A stretch of DNA of 18,551 nt from an uncultured bacterium (GCA_905215675.1 CAJMRA010000006.1:1-18551), one strand, 5' to 3'; counted from the first letter of the stretch, positions 6,021 through 13,191 are shown. Notes: a model not told the origin generated them from the letters alone. Program-made: numbers and translations.

Positions 6021-7305
6021 GGTTGTCCTCCTTGGAAACGGGCTCGTTGCCGGGGGCGCCGACGGGTTCCAGCGGCGTAAGTTTCTGGAGATCCGCCTCG
6101 GCCAGCTTGTGCTTGGCCAGTCGGATATATTGCAGGACGGGGCGGCGGGCGATGCAGACATAGCCGCACAGGCCGCATTCCAGACAGGCCTGGACGTGCG
6201 CCTTGCGCGCCCGTTCGTGCAGGGCGAATTCCGCGTAACGACTCAACAGGTTCGGCGAAAGGTGCGCCGGGCAGATGAGAACGCAGGCCCCGCAGTTGAT
6301 GCAGGGCGCGTGCCCCTGCATGGGCGGCACGGTCCCGGCCTCGACCACAAAGACCCCCATGGAACCGCGCGTGACGCTGCGGGAGAGCTTGTCGAGGCTT
6401 TCGCCGCGCAGCGGGCCGCCGCGCACGAGGGCGTCGCCCTCCCGCAGCTCGATGCCCGCGAAGTCCAGCAGTTCGCCCACCATGCAGCCGTCCTTGACGA
6501 TATAGTTGCCGGAGTGGCGCAGGCTGCCGACGGTGAGGACGGTCTCCACCAGCGGCAGGCCGGTTTCCGCCACCCGGCCCAGACTCCAGAGATTGTGCAG
6601 GCCCACGATACCCACGCCGTCGGGACGTTCCTTGCCGGTCACGGCCTTGACGACCAGTTCGTTGACGCTGGCCGGATACTGCGAAGGCACGGCGGCGATT
6701 TCCAGATCGTGGAATTGCAGGCGCATTTCCTTGGGAACGGCAAGCACGATCCTGCGCGCGGGCGACAGCTGCCGCAGCAGGGCCAGACCCGCCGAAAGGG
6801 TGCTCCTGTGCGTCATCAGCATGGGCTCGGCCCAGGTGATGCCGGGATCGGGATTCAGGCCGTTGATGATCAGGGTTTCGCACTCCTGCCCCAGCGATCT
6901 GGTATTGAGTCCCAGTTCCTTGAGCAGGTGCGCAAGCCGCTTGCGTCCTTCCGCGCCCGCGCCGCAGTCGCGGGCCAGCTCCATGACGTCCGCCTTGCGG
7001 ACTTCGGCGGCCAGCGCCCGCAGCTCCTCGTCCGGCTCCACGGCTTCCAGGAACAGGCTGCGCTCGTTGACGTCGCTCACCACGCCGAATATGGGCGAAT
7101 ACAAATCGCCCTTGAGCGGCGAAGGGTGTGTTCCCAGCTTCATGAAGGGATGGACGCGCGCCTTTTTCTTGATGCCCTCGCTCAGGACCATGTTTTCGCG
7201 GTTAAGGCGAACCTGCCGCGGCTCCGGGCCCATGCTGAAGCGTTGCGTCACGCCGTACAGCAGGTGAAAGCGAGGGTCGGTCAACATGGTGAAAAGTTCT
7301 TTCAT
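6013..7305 (-). CDS. rnfC: RnfC, iron-sulfur subunit of Rnf, divergent NADH site
   Basis: RnfC is the peripheral cytoplasmic subunit that in classical Rnf exchanges electrons with NAD through FMN. The 430-residue product keeps the two C-terminal [4Fe-4S] motifs, CINCGACVLICP (335-346) and CLECGLCGYVC (374-384), and the N-terminal barrel region around HPFMKLGTHPSPLKGD (52-67). The family's GGAxFP stretch and ECEPY block are not seen; the corresponding region reads DCGAGAEGRKR (113-123) and NGLNPDPGITW (148-158). NADH and FMN binding may therefore be altered or lost. The ATG at 7305 is chosen because GAGG precedes it and it lies 7 bases after the cytochrome stop; an in-frame extension to 7350 would overlap the cytochrome gene. 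Confidence 0.92.
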   Translation of the reverse strand: MKELFTMLTDPRFHLLYGVTQRFSMGPEPRQVRLNRENMVLSEGIKKKARVHPFMKLGTHPSPLKGDLYSPIFGVVSDVNERSLFLEAVEPDEELRALAAEVRKADVMELARDCGAGAEGRKRLAHLLKELGLNTRSLGQECETLIINGLNPDPGITWAEPMLMTHRSTLSAGLALLRQLSPARRIVLAVPKEMRLQFHDLEIAAVPSQYPASVNELVVKAVTGKERPDGVGIVGLHNLWSLGRVAETGLPLVETVLTVGSLRHSGNYIVKDGCMVGELLDFAGIELREGDALVRGGPLRGESLDKLSRSVTRGSMGVFVVEAGTVPPMQGHAPCINCGACVLICPAHLSPNLLSRYAEFALHERARKAHVQACLECGLCGYVCIARRPVLQYIRLAKHKLAEADLQKLTPLEPVGAPGNEPVSKEDNHA

Positions 7306-7312
7306 GCCTGCC

Positions 7313-8128
7313 TCACTTGGTATGACATTGCCCGCACTGCGTCTTTTCAAACGGCCCCTTGCCGACCTTGCGGTGGCAGGTCATGCACTGGCCGTGGAAA
7401 GCGTCCATGCGTCCGGGAATCAGCTTTTGCGCATTCTTGCCGTGACAGACGGCGCAGTCGGTATACAGCGGGTCGAGACGGACCTGTCCCTTTTCGGGCA
7501 GGCGATCCCGGACCTTGATCAGCGTGTGGCAGGATTCGCAGCCCCGGGCCCCGGCCGTGAACATGTCCTCATGACAGGTCCGGCACTTCTGGTGCACGGC
7601 GTCGGCCAGCGCGGGCGGCACGCCCTCTTCCCGCGCCTGTCTGCCGGGAGCCTTGCCGCGCTCGTGGCAGTCGGCGCAGTTCTGCGGCGTGGGCTCGACG
7701 GATTCGTCATGATGGCAGTCCGTACAGGCCAGGCCGAATTCTTTCACATGCCGCTTGTGTCCCCACTTCTTCGGAGCCAGTTCCCTGTGATGACAGGTGG
7801 CGCAGGAGGCATTGTCGTTGAAGGCGGCGATGTGATTCTTCTTGAAATTTTCATCAAAGGTCGCGCCGTGACAGGCCGTGCAGGAAACGGGCTTGTCGCG
7901 CGGGACGGGGCTTTCATGGTGGCAGACGGCGCAGTTGCGTTCCTGTCCCGCCGGGACGGCGACGGCGTCGATATGCCGCGTATGCTCAAAAACCACCGTG
8001 CCCCCGGCGTTGTCGTAAAGAATGCGGCGAGGCACGTCGTCGCGCGATGCGGGAATGACGTACAGTCCCGCGCCGACGATGCCCAGTGCAAGGGCGATGA
8101 TGGTCATGGGTAGAAGGCGTTTTTGCAT
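7313..8128 (-). CDS. Decahaem cytochrome c of the Rnf operon (DhcA-like)
   Basis: This 271-residue protein has an N-terminal hydrophobic segment (about 5-26) that is a signal or membrane anchor, and exactly ten CxxCH haem c motifs, starting at residues 66, 83, 109, 135, 151, 182, 197, 225, 248 and 265. Extra His residues (for example HTRH, HHRE, GHKRH, FHGQ) can supply the second axial ligands. A multihaem cytochrome encoded ahead of rnfC is known in Desulfovibrio and, in another form, in Methanosarcina. It is expected to pass electrons between the periplasmic side of Rnf and the soluble cytochrome c3 pool; this role is inferred from context. The ATG at 8128 follows GAGGTGG, and rnfC begins 7 bases after the stop. 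Confidence 0.93.
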   Translation of the reverse strand: MQKRLLPMTIIALALGIVGAGLYVIPASRDDVPRRILYDNAGGTVVFEHTRHIDAVAVPAGQERNCAVCHHESPVPRDKPVSCTACHGATFDENFKKNHIAAFNDNASCATCHHRELAPKKWGHKRHVKEFGLACTDCHHDESVEPTPQNCADCHERGKAPGRQAREEGVPPALADAVHQKCRTCHEDMFTAGARGCESCHTLIKVRDRLPEKGQVRLDPLYTDCAVCHGKNAQKLIPGRMDAFHGQCMTCHRKVGKGPFEKTQCGQCHTK

Positions 8129-8153
8129 GGGCCACCTCGCTGTGCTGCGGTTG

Positions 8154-8177
8154 GGGCGGCCCGGTCGCGGGCCGCCC
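8154..8177. other. Perfect 9-bp G/C hairpin between agcS and the cytochrome gene
   Basis: GGGCGGCCC (8154-8162) and GGGCCGCCC (8169-8177) pair fully around a 6-base loop in the 69-base gap. No T run follows on either strand, so it is not a classical terminator. It could be a processing or stability element that sets different amounts of agcS and rnf message, or a rho-assisted pause. Confidence 0.5.
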
Positions 8178-8197
8178 GGAAGAAATGATCGATGAAG

Positions 8198-9598
8198 CTA
8201 TACGGTGAAACGCGGGTCCTTCTGCGCCTCTTCGCGAACCAGCCGGAAAAGGAAGGGACTCAGCAGCAGAATTCCCATGAGGTTGGGGAAGGCCATGAGC
8301 GCGTTGCCGATGTCCGAGGCCAGCCACACGATTTCCAGCGACAGCAGGGCGCCGAGGCAGAAGACCAGCACATAGACGATGCGGAACGGCAGCTGGGCGC
8401 GGTCGCCGAAAAGATAGATGGCGCAGCGCTCCCCGTAGACGCACCAGCCCAGCGCCGTGGTGAAGGCGAACAGGGCAAGACAGATGGTCACGCCGATGCG
8501 GCCGATGCCGGGCAGGGCCCGTTCATAGGCCGAGGCCGTCATGATGCCGCCCTGAACGCCGGAGCACCATTCGCCCGTGACCAGAATGGCGAAACCGGTC
8601 ATGGAGCAGATGATCAGGGTGGTGATGAACACGTCCAGCATGCCGATGCTGGCCTGCGTCAGCGGGCTGTGCGCCGTGGAGGCCGCATGCGCCATGGGCG
8701 CGGTGCCGAGACCGGCCTCGTTGGAAAAGACGCCGCGGGCCATGCCCTGGCGGATGGCCATCATGACGGTCGCTCCGGCAAAGCCGCCTCCGGCGGCCGC
8801 GGGCGTGAAGGCGTCGCTGATGATCATCCAGAGGACCTTGGGAATTTCGGAGATGTGCGAGCCGATGACCAGCAGGGACAGCACGCAGTACAGGCAGGCC
8901 ATGAAGGGAACGAGCTTGCCCGCCACGGCCCCCACGCGCGACACGCCGCCGATGATGACCGTACCGGCCAGCACCAGCAGGGCCAGGGCCGTCACCCACA
9001 CGGGAATGCCGAACGTCTTGTCGAGATTGGCGCTGATGGCGTTGGCCTGCACCATGGCTCCGGTACCCATGCAGGCGACCATGCAGAAAATGCAGAAGAG
9101 CGCGCCCATCCAGGCCCAGCGGCGGCCGAGCCCGTTCTTGATGAAGTACATGGCGCCGCCCACCCAGTTCCCGGCGGGCGTCTTTTCGCGGAACTGCACG
9201 GAAAGCATGACTTCCGCGAACTTCGTCACCATGCCGACGACGGCGGTCACCCACATCCAGAACAGGGCGCCGGGGCCGCCGACGGAAATGGCCGTCGCCA
9301 CCCCCACGATGCTGCCCGTGCCGATGGTTCCGGCCAGCGCCGTCATCAGGGCGTTCCAGGGCGAAATTTCACCGTCCGCCGACTGATGCGACCGGCCCTG
9401 CCACAGGCAGGCATAGGAACGCATCCAGTTGCGGAACGGGAAAAAGCGCAGCCCGATGGTCAGGTACAAGCCCGTACCCACCAGAAGCACCAGCATAATG
9501 GGCCCCCATACCACGTCGGAAATGGCTTTAAGGGCGCTGATCACGACCTCCACGATATACCCCCATAGCGGCGTCTTGCGCGCCGCAGGCAATAGCAT
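8198..9598 (-). CDS. Alanine/glycine:cation symporter (AGCS family)
   Basis: This 466-residue polytopic inner-membrane protein is typical for AGCS carriers, which take up alanine or glycine with Na+ (or H+). Visible family marks are VVWGPIMLVLLVGTGLYL in the first helix, a GTGSIVGVATAISVGGPGA block (the family usually has GTGN at the first motif, here Ser), the WMW that follows, and the signature SNEAGLGTAPMAHAAS. About ten or eleven hydrophobic segments can be counted. The start is uncertain: the ATG at 9598 has a poor ribosome site, while the GTG at 9553 has GGGGG at good spacing and gives a more family-like N terminus. The gene is 69 bases upstream of the decahaem cytochrome, with the same orientation and no clear terminator between, so it may lead the rnf transcript. 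Confidence 0.9.
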   Translation of the reverse strand: MLLPAARKTPLWGYIVEVVISALKAISDVVWGPIMLVLLVGTGLYLTIGLRFFPFRNWMRSYACLWQGRSHQSADGEISPWNALMTALAGTIGTGSIVGVATAISVGGPGALFWMWVTAVVGMVTKFAEVMLSVQFREKTPAGNWVGGAMYFIKNGLGRRWAWMGALFCIFCMVACMGTGAMVQANAISANLDKTFGIPVWVTALALLVLAGTVIIGGVSRVGAVAGKLVPFMACLYCVLSLLVIGSHISEIPKVLWMIISDAFTPAAAGGGFAGATVMMAIRQGMARGVFSNEAGLGTAPMAHAASTAHSPLTQASIGMLDVFITTLIICSMTGFAILVTGEWCSGVQGGIMTASAYERALPGIGRIGVTICLALFAFTTALGWCVYGERCAIYLFGDRAQLPFRIVYVLVFCLGALLSLEIVWLASDIGNALMAFPNLMGILLLSPFLFRLVREEAQKDPRFTV

Positions 9599-9650
9599 TT
9601 ACCCGTCGCGCTTCGGCAGTGCGTCCGAAGACGTTTCGAGCATACTCCAC

Positions 9651-9679
9651 AGTATAGGACAAACGCGGGGCTTTGGTAA
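9651..9679 (-). promoter_or_regulatory. Sigma-70-type promoter candidate for agcS and perhaps rnf
   Basis: On the minus strand TTACCA (9679-9674), a 17-base spacer and TATACT (9656-9651) match the -35 and -10 consensus at 4 of 6 and 5 of 6 positions. The predicted start point is about 45 bases before the ATG at 9598. This is by-eye matching only. Confidence 0.45.
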
Positions 9680-9817
9680 AGAAAAAAATTGCTTTGCCGG
9701 AAACTTGAACTGTATTTGCCCGCGTTACGGAAAAAATCGGATATTTTTTTGTGTTTGTTCAATCAAACAATATCATTTTTGAAAACAGAAAAAATGAAAA
9801 ATGGCACATGCTGCATT

Positions 9818-9847
9818 TTTACATCATCATAGCACTATTTTTACAAT
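9818..9847 (+). promoter_or_regulatory. Sigma-70-type promoter candidate for hisH-hisF-larE
   Basis: TTTACA (9818-9823), an 18-base spacer and TACAAT (9842-9847) each match the consensus at 5 of 6 positions. Transcription from here would leave a leader of about 230 bases before the hisH start. AT-rich sequence raises the chance of accidental matches. Confidence 0.4.
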
Positions 9848-9937
9848 AAGAAAAAAGTATTTCATAGAATTGTAAATGAAATATAAACAGCTGTTGCAGT
9901 CATATGGATAAACGGGAAAATCCGCAAAAGTTTTATT

Positions 9938-9992
9938 GCGGCGCGCCCGTCGGCGCTTTGCGATGCCGGAAGCGGCGGCGCGCCCGTCGGCG
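9938..9992 (+). repeat. 18-base direct repeat in the hisH leader
   Basis: GCGGCGCGCCCGTCGGCG occurs at 9938-9955 and again at 9975-9992, a 37-base period. Each copy contains the palindrome GGCGCGCC. The repeats fall between the promoter candidate and the hisH start and could be protein-binding sites or part of a leader structure. Confidence 0.55.
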
Positions 9993-10083
9993 ACGCCTCT
10001 TGCGCATCCGGGCGATTGCGGCGATACTTGCGGCTTCTTGCGCCGTGAGGCGTCGAAACTCTGTCTTTGCAAGGGATGGTCGC

Positions 10084-10734
10084 ATGCTGGCGATTCTGGA
10101 TTATGGGGCGGGCAATCAGACGAGCGTCCGCCGGGCATTGGAGCATTTGGGGGTGCCGTGCGTGGTCACGTCGGATCCGGCGACGGCCGAAGCGGCGCAG
10201 GGAATCATTTTTCCCGGCGTGGGCGCGGCCGGGCAGGCCATGCAGGCCCTGCACGCAAGCGGTCTGGAAGGCGTGCTGCGGCGGGTGATCATCCGCCGGG
10301 AGCCCCTGCTGGGCATCTGTCTCGGCTGTCAGATTCTGCTGGAATACAGCGAGGAAAACGACGCCATGACGCTGGGTATCATGCCCGGGCGCAGCGTCCG
10401 CTTTCCCGACGGGATGACGCAGGAGGACGGCTCCCCCGCGCCGGTGCCGCACATGGGGTGGAACAGTCTCCGCATGGTCAGGCCCAGCCGCCTGCTGGAG
10501 GGCGTGGCCCCCGATGCGGAATTCTATTTCGTGCACAGCTATTTTGTGGAACCCGCGCCCGAACTGGTCATCGCCACGACGACCTACGGGCGGGAATTCT
10601 GTTCCATCTACGGCCGCGACGGCCTCTGGGCCGTGCAGTGCCATCTGGAAAAGAGCGGGCGTCCCGGCCTGCGGGTCCTGCGTAATTTCTATGACTATTG
10701 CCGCAGCGCGCGGCCGGAGGACGTCACATGCTGA
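10084..10734 (+). CDS. hisH: HisH, glutaminase subunit of imidazole glycerol phosphate synthase
   Basis: HisH hydrolyses glutamine and channels ammonia to HisF, which makes IGP and AICAR in histidine biosynthesis. The 216-residue product is of normal length and starts with the family pattern LAILDYGAGN. The class I glutaminase triad is intact: Cys79 in GICLGC, His187 and Glu189 in QCHLEKS (family usually QFHPEKS, so Phe and Pro are replaced). The ATG at 10084 follows AAGGGA; the frame is open back to 9904, but that Arg-rich stretch resembles no HisH and has no ribosome site. The stop overlaps the hisF start (ATGCTGA). No other his genes lie in the window. Confidence 0.93.
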   Translation: MLAILDYGAGNQTSVRRALEHLGVPCVVTSDPATAEAAQGIIFPGVGAAGQAMQALHASGLEGVLRRVIIRREPLLGICLGCQILLEYSEENDAMTLGIMPGRSVRFPDGMTQEDGSPAPVPHMGWNSLRMVRPSRLLEGVAPDAEFYFVHSYFVEPAPELVIATTTYGREFCSIYGRDGLWAVQCHLEKSGRPGLRVLRNFYDYCRSARPEDVTC

Positions 10735-11507
10735 GCAAGCGCGTCATTCCCTGTCTGGACGTCCGGGCGGGACGCCTGACCAAGGGCGTCAAGTTTGAAG
10801 GCAACGTGGATATCGGCGATCCCGTGGACAGCGCCCGCCGTTATTACGAGGCGGGCGCGGACGAGATTGTCTTTTATGACATTACGGCGTCCGCCGAGCA
10901 GCGCGGCATTTTTCTGGATGTCGTGGAAAAGGTCGCGTCGGCCATCTTCATTCCCTTCAGCGTGGGCGGCGGCATTTCCTCCGTGGCGGATATGCGGGCC
11001 GTGCTGCTGGCCGGAGCGGAAAAGGTGTCCATCAATTCGGCGGCGGTCAAACGTCCCGAACTGATCAGCGAAGGCGCGGACGCCTTCGGTTCGCAGGCCG
11101 TCGTGGTCGGCATGGACGTGCTGCGGGTTCCCGCCTGTCCGGCGACGCCCTCCGGTTACGAGATCGTCATTCACGGCGGCCGCACGCGGACCGGGCTGGA
11201 CGCCGTGGAATGGGCCCGCCGCTGCCAGACTCTGGGCGCGGGCGAACTGTGCGTCAATTCCATCGACGCCGACGGTACCTGCGACGGCTACGAGCTGGTG
11301 CTGACCCGGATGATTGCCGAGGCCGTGACGCTGCCGGTCATTGCTTCCGGCGGCGCGGGCAAGCCCGAACACTGTCACGAGGCCGTGAGCATCGGCGGGG
11401 CGTCGGCGGCGCTGGTGGCCAGCATCGTGCATTACGGTCGCTACACCATCCGTCAGTGCAAGGAGGAAATGGCCCGCCGCGGCGCCAAGGTCCGCCTCAC
11501 ATGGTAG
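10728..11507 (+). CDS. hisF: HisF, cyclase subunit of imidazole glycerol phosphate synthase
   Basis: HisF is the TIM-barrel cyclase that uses ammonia from HisH. The 259-residue product has full family length. The catalytic aspartates are in place: Asp11 in IPCLDVR and Asp130 in VVVGMD. Phosphate-binding loops FSVGGGI (77-83) and ASGGAGKPEH are visible, as is the NSIDADGT block. The start is the ATG at 10728, which overlaps the hisH stop by 7 bases. The next gene overlaps its own stop by 7 bases, so all three are probably translationally coupled. Activity as a true histidine enzyme is likely, though the gene is away from other his genes here. Confidence 0.94.
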   Translation: MLSKRVIPCLDVRAGRLTKGVKFEGNVDIGDPVDSARRYYEAGADEIVFYDITASAEQRGIFLDVVEKVASAIFIPFSVGGGISSVADMRAVLLAGAEKVSINSAAVKRPELISEGADAFGSQAVVVGMDVLRVPACPATPSGYEIVIHGGRTRTGLDAVEWARRCQTLGAGELCVNSIDADGTCDGYELVLTRMIAEAVTLPVIASGGAGKPEHCHEAVSIGGASAALVASIVHYGRYTIRQCKEEMARRGAKVRLTW

Positions 11508-12331
11508 ACGAGGCGGCCCTGATTGACGTCGTGCGCCGCCGTCTGCGGGAAAGCGGGCGCACGGCCGTGGCCGTGGCCTATTCCGGGGGCGTGGACAGCC
11601 GCTTTCTTTGTCATGCGCTGCTGCGCGCCGGGCTGGACGTGCTGGCCCTGCACGCGCGGGGCGCGCATGTGCCCGAAGCCGAAAGCCGTCTGGCGCGACG
11701 CCGGGCGGAAGAGGCGGGGCTGGCGCTGGAGGAGGTGACGTTCCGCCCGCTGGCCGAGCCGGGCGTGCGCGAGAACGGCCCGCGACGCTGCTATTTCTGC
11801 AAGGCGGCCCTCATGCGCCGCCTCCGGGAGGCGCTCGCACGCCGCGAGGCCGACGGCGACGCGGCGCGCCTGCTCTGCGACGGCAGCAATGCCGACGACC
11901 GGAAGGCGTGGCGGCCCGGTTTGCAGGCTCTGAAGGAGGCGGGCGTTGTTTCCCCGCTGGCGGAAGCGGGCTTTTGCAAGGCGGACGTGCGCGCCGCGGG
12001 CGCGGCCTCGGGCATGGTCGATCCGCTCCAGCTCGCCCGGCCCTGCCTCCTGACGCGCTTTGCCTACGGCGTGACGCCGACGGAAGACGCCCTGCGCCGA
12101 CTGGCCGACGCCGAGGAAGCGCTCGCGCTGCTGACGGACGGGAACGGGCAGCCCCTGCTGGGGGATTTCCGGGTGCGTCTCACGCCCGCGCCGCTCATTC
12201 AGGCGCAGCATCTGCCCGCGGCGTGCCTGCCGCATCTGGACGCCGTCATGCGCCGTTGCGGTCTTGCGCCCTGGGAATTCCGGGAAGAGGCAACAATCAG
12301 CGGGCTTTATGACAGAAAAAATGTCCGCTGA
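11501..12331 (+). CDS. LarE-like PP-loop ATPase (ATP-dependent sulfur transferase)
   Basis: LarE activates and thiolates the nickel-pincer precursor of lactate racemase, using its own Cys sulfur in some species; related proteins serve other reactions. The 276-residue product has the PP-loop SGGVDS (28-33), the RCYFCK motif (Cys97, Cys100), a CDGSNADD block (126-133), a SPLAEAGFCKADVR segment (151-164) and PCLLTRFAYG (181-190), whose Cys182 corresponds to the sulfur-donating Cys region of LarE. The WDKPA-type stretch normally before it is changed to DPLQLAR. It overlaps hisF by 7 bases. No larA, larB or larC is in the window, so the true substrate is open; a sulfur or amide transfer role is inferred. 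Confidence 0.8.
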   Translation: MVDEAALIDVVRRRLRESGRTAVAVAYSGGVDSRFLCHALLRAGLDVLALHARGAHVPEAESRLARRRAEEAGLALEEVTFRPLAEPGVRENGPRRCYFCKAALMRRLREALARREADGDAARLLCDGSNADDRKAWRPGLQALKEAGVVSPLAEAGFCKADVRAAGAASGMVDPLQLARPCLLTRFAYGVTPTEDALRRLADAEEALALLTDGNGQPLLGDFRVRLTPAPLIQAQHLPAACLPHLDAVMRRCGLAPWEFREEATISGLYDRKNVR

Positions 12332-12338
12332 GGCGTCT

Positions 12339-12363
12339 TTTCCGCAAGCGTCGGGTGCGGAAA
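12339..12363 (+). terminator. Hairpin after the larE-like gene, weak terminator candidate
   Basis: TTTCCGCA (12339-12346) and TGCGGAAA (12356-12363) pair perfectly around a 9-base loop, eight bases past the stop codon. Only a short TTTT follows about nine bases later, so termination would be inefficient. Confidence 0.4.
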
Positions 12364-12482
12364 GGCTGGACTTTTGACGAGATCACGGCTATCAAAGCCC
12401 GATCCATCAGGAAATTCTTTTCCATGAACGACCGAACGACGGCCCGACGTCGCATCGGACGACCGCGTTTGCGGCATGGAGA

Positions 12483-12522
12483 GTTTTGCAAAACGGAAAA
12501 TCACGTCAAGGGGCTTCGCCCC
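12483..12522 (+). promoter_or_regulatory. Palindrome and TTC-loop hairpin in the leader of the small basic gene
   Basis: GTTTTGCAAAAC (12483-12494) is a perfect 12-base palindrome that could be an operator. GGGGC-TTC-GCCCC (12510-12522) is a stable hairpin ending only two bases before the Shine-Dalgarno GGAGG (12525-12529). Either could control expression of the gene at 12535. Confidence 0.4.
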
Positions 12523-12534
12523 GTGGAGGACAGT

Positions 12535-12642
12535 ATGGCTCACAAGAAAGTGGAACGCAAAAAGGAATTGGATCGCCGTCGTCATCGCCGCGAGCAGCGC
12601 CTGAAGCAGCGCGTGCGCGAAGCGAAGGCCGCCAAGGCGTAA
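12535..12642 (+). CDS. Small highly basic protein, 35 residues
   Basis: The reading frame encodes 35 residues, almost half Lys or Arg, with the core VERKKELDRRRHRREQRLKQ, which should form one long charged helix. There is no membrane segment or Cys. Support for a real gene comes from a strong ribosome site (GGAGG five bases before the ATG), a leader hairpin and a textbook terminator right after the stop. The ERxxELxRRRHRRE pattern resembles the short DUF6800-type proteins, but that link is tentative. A role in binding nucleic acid or the ribosome is plausible from composition only. The frame is open further upstream to 12355, but that part has no ribosome site. Confidence 0.7.
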   Translation: MAHKKVERKKELDRRRHRREQRLKQRVREAKAAKA

Positions 12643-12645
12643 CCG

Positions 12646-12686
12646 GTTGCGCCGGCCGCGCAAGGCGGTCGGCGCAACGTTTTTTT
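12646..12686 (+). terminator. Rho-independent terminator after the small basic gene
   Basis: GTTGCGCCG (12646-12654) and CGGCGCAAC (12670-12678) form a perfect 9-bp stem, the loop can pair further (GCC/GGC), and seven T follow (12680-12686). It starts three bases after the TAA stop. Confidence 0.92.
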
Positions 12687-12801
12687 CGGGCGCCGGTTTC
12701 GGCGCGTTTCCTGTCTCCCGGCGATGGCGTCGCCCTGCGCGGCGGTATCAGAATTTGCAACGGCGAGCGGTCATGCCGCTTGGCCGTTCTCGGCGTTAGT
12801 T

Positions 12802-13191
12802 ATGCCTATTTACGAATATCTGTGTCCTGCGTGTCAGAAGGTTTTCGAGGAATGGACGACCGTATCCGAGGCGCATGCGGACAAGCCCTGTCCCGTATGC
12901 GGCGCCGCATCGTCGCGCGTTCTTTCCAATACGTCGTTCGTGCTCAAGGGCGCGGGCTGGTATGTGAGCGATTACGGCTACCGCAAGGGCGTCAAGGATG
13001 AGGATTCCTCCACGGCCTACGGTTCATCCGGCGCCATGACGCCGCCGGCCGACGCGGCGCCCGCCGCTTCGGCGGGGTCGACGGCCGCATCCGCTCCCGC
13101 CCCCGCCCCCGCTCCGTCCGGCAACGCCGCCGCGGGGTCTTCCGGCGCGGCCGCAACATCCAGCGCGGCGTCCACCGCCGCCAAAGCGTGA
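12802..13191 (+). CDS. FmdB-family zinc ribbon protein with Ala/Pro-rich tail
   Basis: The first 60 residues or so match the FmdB/CxxC zinc ribbon family: MPIYEYLCPACQ supplies the first Cys pair and DKPCPVCG the second, and SFVLKGAGWYVSDY follows as in this family. Such proteins are small, cytoplasmic and of poorly known function, often called putative regulatory proteins. The remaining half, from about residue 75, is low-complexity Ala, Ser, Pro and Gly and is probably disordered. The ATG at 12802 gives the standard N terminus but has no clear Shine-Dalgarno. It lies 10 bases upstream of purB and may be co-transcribed with it. The 12687-12801 gap shows only small stem-loops and no convincing promoter. 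Confidence 0.85.
   Translation: MPIYEYLCPACQKVFEEWTTVSEAHADKPCPVCGAASSRVLSNTSFVLKGAGWYVSDYGYRKGVKDEDSSTAYGSSGAMTPPADAAPAASAGSTAASAPAPAPAPSGNAAAGSSGAAATSSAASTAAKA

Larger units (their letters stand above)
9599..10083. other. Divergent AT-rich intergenic region
   Basis: This 485-base stretch separates agcS (minus) from hisH (plus). Bases about 9680-9910 are strikingly AT-rich with many A and T runs, unlike the high-GC genes around them. It holds one promoter candidate on each strand, a small leader hairpin at 9611-9630 (CTTCGG/CCGAAG) before agcS, and an 18-base direct repeat before hisH. No conserved reading frame or RNA gene is recognisable. Confidence 0.6.

Noticed and set aside
6021..6161. 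N-terminal extension of rnfD inside rnfC
   Set aside because: It is out of frame with rnfC and lacks RnfD character; the ATG at 6020 has AGGAGG.
5986..7518. Long plus-strand open frame of about 510 codons opposite rnfC and rnfD
   Set aside because: It is antisense to well-supported rnf genes, has no recognisable domain, and its His/Gln/Arg/Ala-rich composition is typical of the mirror frame of high-GC genes.
8192..9568. Plus-strand open frame of about 458 codons opposite agcS, and a similar one at 3165-4436 opposite rnfA and rnfE
   Set aside because: Both are rich in His, Gly, Asp and Gln without any motif, as expected for antisense of membrane protein genes at high GC.
9802..9815. Possible sigma-54 promoter (TGGCAC followed by TGCA)
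   Set aside because: The spacing between the GG and GC elements is two bases too short for a -24/-12 site.
9904..10083. 60-codon in-frame extension of hisH
   Set aside because: It is Arg-rich, carries the direct repeats and has no Shine-Dalgarno; family alignment begins at the ATG at 10084.
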